From JAIEPT01 sp038217425 (lineage in GTDB: Bacteria > Planctomycetota > Planctomycetia > Gemmatales > Gemmataceae): DNA of 9,275 bases. The notes beneath the pieces are model-generated. The model did no database searches. It was not told the DNA's origin and worked only from the letters and a program-made list of their open reading frames with translations. The number at the start of each line of letters is the position of its first letter. The first letter of the stretch is position 1. Shown one piece after another: positions 6,260-9,275 of this stretch. The position numbers were made by a program, and so were the translations under genes. The stretch spans positions 1 to 9,275 of the forward strand of contig JBBQPM010000237.1 of the NCBI GenBank assembly GCA_038217425.1, read 5' to 3'.

Positions 6260-6490
6260 CTCAACCACCCAGGGTTCGTAACTTGTGTATTTTCAAGGGA
6301 ATAGGGTTGCCGAGCGATCGGCGCCTGGATTCCCGTGCGGCGCATTTTCGAGCGCTCTGTGCGATTCCGCCCCTAACCAAGTTGGCAACCCGATTCCACT
6401 TGGGATTTCTTCAAGATTTGCTAAAGTTCCGAACGTGAGGAATGTGCAGGGGTTGAGGCGAAAAGCCGGTGCGCCGGTTGTAAGGGCTAT

Positions 6491-6519
6491 TTGACTGGCA
6501 CTGATCTTGCTTCTATCAT
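6491..6519 (+). promoter_or_regulatory. Sigma-70-type promoter for csrA
   Basis: TTGACT (6491-6496) is separated by 17 bases from TATCAT (6514-6519). Each box is one mismatch from consensus. Transcription would start near 6526, giving a leader of about 100 bases before csrA. The rest of the 367-base gap (6260-6626) contains no supported gene. The stretch 6260-6490 may hold upstream control sites, including a small CCGG-N4-CCGG dyad near 6470-6480. Confidence 0.55.
6496..6511 (+). promoter_or_regulatory. Sigma-54 (RpoN) -24/-12 promoter overlapping the sigma-70 promoter
   Basis: The sequence reads TGGCAC-N5-TTGCT with the invariant GG (6497-6498) and GC (6509-6510) exactly 10 bases apart. This matches the core RpoN consensus except for the non-essential G after TGGCAC. 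The predicted start is near 6522. Sigma-54 promoters require an AAA+ enhancer-binding activator that usually binds upstream, and space is available from 6260. Its overlap with the -35 box and spacer of the sigma-70 promoter would make the two polymerases compete. Confidence 0.55.
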
Positions 6520-6531
6520 TCTTTCGCCAAG

Positions 6532-6618
6532 GGAGAAAATGACGGCCCAGAACCGCGTCTCCCATCAAAAATGGACTATAGTTGGCAGCAGTCCTCATCA
6601 CTTTCGCTTGAAGGAGAG
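6532..6618 (+). promoter_or_regulatory. csrA leader with GGA motifs and strong ribosome site
   Basis: AAGGAGAG at 6611-6618 is a near-perfect Shine-Dalgarno sequence before ATG 6627. GGA triplets lie at 6532-6534, 6573-6575 (ATGGACT) and 6613-6615. The last is inside the ribosome site. CsrA binds GGA-containing sites and often represses its own translation, so autorepression here is a reasonable inference, not shown. Confidence 0.45.
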
Positions 6619-6626
6619 TAGCGACT

Positions 6627-6821
6627 ATGTTGGTACTAAGCCGTAAGTTGGGCGAGAAGATCTACATCAATGACAACATCTGCATCACGGTGGTCGACAT
6701 CGACCGCGGCAAAATTCGGCTAGGCATCGAGGCGCCACGCGACGTCCCGATCTTCCGGCAAGAATTGCTCGGCGAAACCGCGACGAAGTCGGACATGCCG
6801 GTGCTCGCAGCCAAGGGATAG
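6627..6821 (+). CDS. csrA: Carbon storage regulator CsrA (RsmA)
   Basis: The gene encodes 64 residues with the full CsrA fold: MLVLSRKLGEKIYI, then the strands ITVVDIDRGKIRLGIEAP and DVPIFRQEL. RNA-contact residues Leu4, Arg6 and Arg44 are present. Position 43 is Phe where E. coli has His (VPIHREE). The length matches the usual 60-70 residues. CsrA is a homodimeric cytoplasmic RNA-binding protein that represses or stabilises mRNAs by binding GGA motifs in leaders. The gene stands alone between its own promoter region and a strong terminator. There are no flagellar or fliW neighbours, which often accompany csrA elsewhere, so FliW control cannot be inferred here. Confidence 0.95.
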   Translation: MLVLSRKLGEKIYINDNICITVVDIDRGKIRLGIEAPRDVPIFRQELLGETATKSDMPVLAAKG

Positions 6822-6845
6822 TTTCCCTTCTATCAAAGACCCATC

Positions 6846-6880
6846 AAGCCCGCAGCGATCCTGCGGGCTTTACCTTTTTT
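6846..6880 (+). terminator. Rho-independent terminator after csrA
   Basis: A perfect 10-base stem, AAGCCCGCAG (6846-6855) and CTGCGGGCTT (6861-6870), encloses the 5-base loop CGATC. TACCTTTTTT follows. It lies 25 bases after the csrA stop and separates csrA from the convergent gene ending at 6912. The other strand lacks a T-run close to the stem, so it probably works mainly for csrA. Confidence 0.9.
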
Positions 6881-6911
6881 GTACGTGACCCGGCGAAAGC
6901 CCTGGGGAAGG

Positions 6912-8174
6912 TTACGCTCCGCGCCGCAACGTCCGCTGCATCTCCCGTCGTCGCTCGACAGACGTATCACTCCACAATTGCCGATATAGTTGCTCGTGCT
7001 CCGCCGACAGCGTTTGTCCGCGCCGCTGCATCACGCGCCGCGCCGTGGTCAGGAGTTGTTCGAGCGCAAACCCTTCGTCGAGCACGCCGTTGTACCAATT
7101 CGAGAACGACGGTACGACGCGCGGCGCATAGGGGCCTGCCGGCAATAGATTGCAAAACGTCCCGACGATGCTGCCGGTGTTGAGCAACGTGCCCAGACCC
7201 GTCTTCGTGTGATCCCCAATGAACGAGCCGACCTTGGTCTGCGCCGTCGGCACTTTGCGCCCGGCGTGGATCATCGTCACTTCGCCGTAATCGTTGCGCA
7301 GATCGCTGGTCTGCGTGCCGGCGGCGAGGTTGACCCATTCGCCCAGGTAGCTGTGACCGAGGAAACCGTCGTGCGCCTTGTTCGTGAAACCCTGGATAAT
7401 GCTCGCCTCGACTTCGCCGCCGATCCGGCATTGCGGCCCGATGGTGGCGCCAGCGCGGATGTTGGCGCCGTTCAAATGCGTGCCCGGCCCGATGTAACAG
7501 GGCCCTTCCAACCGCGTGAAAGGCGCCGCGATCACGTGATGGTCGAGTATGACCGGCCCCGCCGACGTATCCGCCGTCACCAGCGGATCGATGCGCGCGG
7601 ATGGATCGATCCAGAGCCGATCGCGGGGGCCGACCAGATGGATTGGCGCCTCGGTCCAGGTCGGTCCGCACTGCGCGTCCCACCCGGCGAAATCGCGCAC
7701 GATCTCGGCGCCGTTGTGCTCCACCAGATCCCAGAGCCGTTCCAGTAAGCGACCGGAACAAACGCGGTTGGGCAGCGCCAGCCGCCAACGATGCAAACAC
7801 TCGGCCGCGTCGTGCTGCGTCAACTCTTGCAATCGTTCCGGCATCAGCCAGGCATACACGATGCGATCGCCCAGGAGCCCGATCTCTTCCGCCGAGAACG
7901 GGCCGGGCCAAACGCTCGGCAACCAGGCGGCGTTCACCAGTAGCGTCGGCTCTGCGCGGAGCCAATCCCAGGAATTGACGTTGAAGTCGGGTTCTCGCGC
8001 CCGGTACAGAGCTTCGAGAGGAGGCCGAACCACCGCGCCGTAGGACGTCGGCTGGAGAGCTGCGAGCCATTTCTCGCGCAGCGTCCGGGCGCCGCACCAT
8101 AGATCGAAGGTCGCGCGCGTGAGCGTCAGCGGTTCGAAGTCTTCGGGCCGATCTTCCAGGAAGCAAACGCGCAT
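6912..8174 (-). CDS. GlmU-like sugar nucleotidyltransferase / hexapeptide-repeat protein (NTP_transf_4 type)
   Basis: The gene encodes 420 residues. ATG 8174 is preceded by GGAG about 8 bases upstream. The N-terminus, MRVCFLEDRPEDFEPLTLTR followed by FDLWCGARTLREKW (residues 23-36), matches the alternative GlmU group found in Bacteroidetes, planctomycetes and others, where the phrase P-L-T-x-T-R-P...G...T-x-x-E-K-W replaces the classical G-x-G-T-x-M signature. Residues about 186-345 form a left-handed beta-helix of hexapeptide repeats (IDPSARIDPLV, GPCYIGPGTHL, ATIGPQCRIGG). The hallmark segments HSYLGEWVNLAAGTQTSDL (274-292), GDHTKTGLGTLLNTGSIVG (320-338) and PSFSNW (355-360) follow, and the C-terminus is a basic helical tail. 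By family it would make or modify nucleotide sugars such as UDP-GlcNAc in the cytoplasm, but the substrate is unproven. It is divergent from the small gene at 8385 across a 210-base gap (8175-8384) without a clear promoter. Confidence 0.82.
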   Translation of the reverse strand: MRVCFLEDRPEDFEPLTLTRATFDLWCGARTLREKWLAALQPTSYGAVVRPPLEALYRAREPDFNVNSWDWLRAEPTLLVNAAWLPSVWPGPFSAEEIGLLGDRIVYAWLMPERLQELTQHDAAECLHRWRLALPNRVCSGRLLERLWDLVEHNGAEIVRDFAGWDAQCGPTWTEAPIHLVGPRDRLWIDPSARIDPLVTADTSAGPVILDHHVIAAPFTRLEGPCYIGPGTHLNGANIRAGATIGPQCRIGGEVEASIIQGFTNKAHDGFLGHSYLGEWVNLAAGTQTSDLRNDYGEVTMIHAGRKVPTAQTKVGSFIGDHTKTGLGTLLNTGSIVGTFCNLLPAGPYAPRVVPSFSNWYNGVLDEGFALEQLLTTARRVMQRRGQTLSAEHEQLYRQLWSDTSVERRREMQRTLRRGA

Positions 8175-8384
8175 GACTTATCTCCGGGGGCGTCGTATCG
8201 AGGACGACTATACCGGCGGATCCGATTCGAGCCAATGCCGAACGGCAAGCTGCTCGCTCTCTGCGGGTTCTAGGGAAGCTGTCGGCTCTAGCAGAACGGG
8301 GGTTTCGAAAACGATTCAAGTTTCGGGATTTGGCGCGAGCGGGCAGGGGCGTGGCGCATACTTGACCGCCCCTGGAGAGAAGTC

Positions 8385-8660
8385 ATGCCTAAAGACGCGA
8401 AGTTCGGTCTGGTGTTCGGCATCGGCCTGGTGCTGTTGATTGCGCTCTTGTTCTTCCGCAAGGAGCCGCTGCCCAGCGCGATCCAGCAGGCGGATACGAA
8501 GCCAACGGTCCGCGTTGCGCAGCCGACTCGGACCGCTCCGGTGCAGAAGCGCGCGGAGCCAAGGGAACCGGAACCGATCGTGCCGGCGGAAACGGAGCCA
8601 TTGGAGGAGATCCCGCCGTTGCCGCCGCCCCCCGTGCGGGAAGATGGGAAAGACCAATGA
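8385..8660 (+). CDS. Short membrane-anchored proline-rich protein
   Basis: The gene encodes 91 residues. ATG 8385 has GGAG (8374-8377) 7 bases upstream. The layout is a short charged start (MPKDAK), one membrane segment (FGLVFGIGLVLLIALLFF, residues 7-24), then RKEPLP and about 65 residues rich in Pro, Glu, Arg and Thr with no expected fold, ending in a PPLPPPP run. A positive residue on each side of the membrane segment leaves the topology open. An exported tail is my preference, because the Pro/Glu-rich part looks like a spacer. Its stop overlaps the next start (ATGA at 8657-8660), implying translational coupling with the SRPBCC gene. No family is recognised. Such short anchors resemble the N-termini of longer planctomycete envelope proteins. 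Confidence 0.7.
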   Translation: MPKDAKFGLVFGIGLVLLIALLFFRKEPLPSAIQQADTKPTVRVAQPTRTAPVQKRAEPREPEPIVPAETEPLEEIPPLPPPPVREDGKDQ

Positions 8661-9121
8661 AGCCCATCGCGTTTGTCTGCGAAGCGATGCTCGTGCAGTC
8701 TCCCGAAGCGATCTCCGAGGGGATTCTCGATTTATCCAGATGGCCCGAGTTTCCCGGCTACGGCCCAATACCGGGAATCAAATCCGCAGAGTTCGAGACG
8801 CGGACGCCAAACGTCGTGGGAACGCGCATCCGCGTCCGGAATACCGACGGCTCGAGTCACATCGAAGAAATCATCGAATGGCAACCCGATCGCCGAGTGG
8901 CGATCCACATGAAGGACTTCGCGGCTCCCCTTTCCCGATTGGCCACGCGAATCGTCGAAACGTGGGAGTTTTCGCGGACGGGCAGCGAAACGAAGGTCGC
9001 TCGAACGTTCGAGATGCACGCCAAGTCCGTTTGGGCGTGGCCAGTGCTCTGGCTGATTTCGTTTCTACTCAAAGGCGCCGTCACTCGGCACATGCAAATC
9101 ATGCGGGGTAAGGCTGGATGA
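8657..9121 (+). CDS. SRPBCC (START/Bet v1-like) family protein
   Basis: The gene encodes 154 residues with the arrangement of the polyketide cyclase/dehydrase-like SRPBCC fold. An opening strand (IAFVCEAMLVQSP) is followed by EAISEGILDLSRWPEFPGYGPIPGIKSAEF, where the helix ends in the typical W-P-x-F turn. Strands VGTRIRVRNTDG, HIEEIIEWQPDRRVAIHM and SRLATRIVETWEFSRTGSETKVARTFEMHAK lead to a long C-terminal helix (VLWLISFLLKGAVTRHMQIMRG). The fold makes a hydrophobic pocket that binds lipids or aromatic ligands, and the actual ligand is not predictable. It starts inside the stop of the preceding gene (ATGA), so the two are one transcription unit. The C-terminal helix is hydrophobic enough to touch the membrane. 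Confidence 0.8.
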   Translation: MKPIAFVCEAMLVQSPEAISEGILDLSRWPEFPGYGPIPGIKSAEFETRTPNVVGTRIRVRNTDGSSHIEEIIEWQPDRRVAIHMKDFAAPLSRLATRIVETWEFSRTGSETKVARTFEMHAKSVWAWPVLWLISFLLKGAVTRHMQIMRGKAG

Positions 9122-9220
9122 AGCAGGTCTGGCGCAATCCTGTTCGGCACGCTATTTGCGCCATTGAAATATAAATGTACAGTATTGCGCTCCCGACGAC
9201 AATCGCGCATCTTATTGTTC

Positions 9221-9275
9221 ATGGAGCCGGTTACCCCCACCCCTGAACCCAAGATCCGCGAAAAAGATATTCGCG
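9221..9275 (+). CDS. Possible start of the next gene (3' end outside window)
   Basis: ATG 9221 opens a frame, MEPVTPTPEPKIREKDIR, that stays open to the window edge. The 99 bases before it (9122-9220) are relatively AT-rich around 9162-9185, consistent with a promoter region, but no ribosome site is visible. Eighteen codons cannot identify it. Confidence 0.35.
   Translation, partial: MEPVTPTPEPKIREKDIR

Noticed and set aside
5183..6268. Long minus-strand open frame (361 codons) opposite the dehydrogenase gene
   Set aside because: It is the antisense of a confidently identified enzyme in high-GC DNA. Its translation is Gly/Asp/Glu-rich without any family pattern.
6293..6601. 102-codon minus-strand open frame upstream of csrA
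   Set aside because: It runs antisense through the csrA promoter and leader, has no ribosome site or recognisable features, and is best explained by chance.
6967..8319. 450-codon minus-strand open frame overlapping the GlmU-like gene
   Set aside because: Arg/Ala-rich frame-shifted shadow of the real gene, which has clear family motifs and a ribosome site.
9118..9174. 18-codon open frame overlapping the SRPBCC stop by ATGA
   Set aside because: Too short and without any supporting feature. The overlap alone is common by chance.
1..9275. CRISPR array, tRNA or rRNA genes
   Set aside because: No regularly spaced direct repeats, no cloverleaf or GTTCRA-type T-loop in context, and no rRNA-like segments were seen on either strand.

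Overview
The window looks like a stretch of chromosome from a GC-rich, Gram-negative-type bacterium, most likely a planctomycete (Pirellulales-like). I infer this from the style of the genes: a lipoprotein, short membrane-anchored proteins, a GlmU-like protein of the alternative (NTP_transf_4) family, and a csrA with a sigma-54-type promoter. No ribosomal or marker gene is present to prove it.

Layout. Positions 1-110 hold the 3' end of an unknown plus-strand gene. Positions 367-2220 encode a membrane-anchored protein that joins a periplasmic substrate-binding-like domain to an HtrA/DegP-type serine protease without a PDZ domain. It is followed 23 bases later by the 5' part of an EAL (cyclic-di-GMP phosphodiesterase) gene, which breaks up after about 65-75 residues. 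Positions 2600-2890 are a scrapyard: a REP-like motif, the C-terminal remnant of a PemK/MazF-type toxin, and a palindromic REP/BIME-like cluster.

Positions 2912-4386 form a block noticeably poorer in GC than its surroundings. It is bounded by two 44-base copies of the same sequence in opposite orientation (38/44 identical). Inside are minus-strand genes only: a 73-residue protein that may be an SH3-like barrel, a decayed small membrane protein gene, and a 148-residue tail-anchored protein. This is the most unusual part of the window and may be a mobile or acquired cassette.

From 4461 on, the sequence is ordinary high-GC chromosome. It holds a lipoprotein (minus), divergent from a tartrate/D-malate dehydrogenase-type enzyme of the isopropylmalate/isocitrate dehydrogenase superfamily (plus). 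Next is csrA (plus), preceded by overlapping sigma-54 and sigma-70 promoter motifs and followed by a strong intrinsic terminator. A GlmU-like sugar nucleotidyltransferase/hexapeptide protein lies on the minus strand. Divergent from it is a two-gene unit: a proline-rich membrane-anchored peptide overlapping an SRPBCC-domain protein by ATGA. The start of another gene may lie at 9221.

No tRNA, rRNA, CRISPR array or intact transposase gene is visible.
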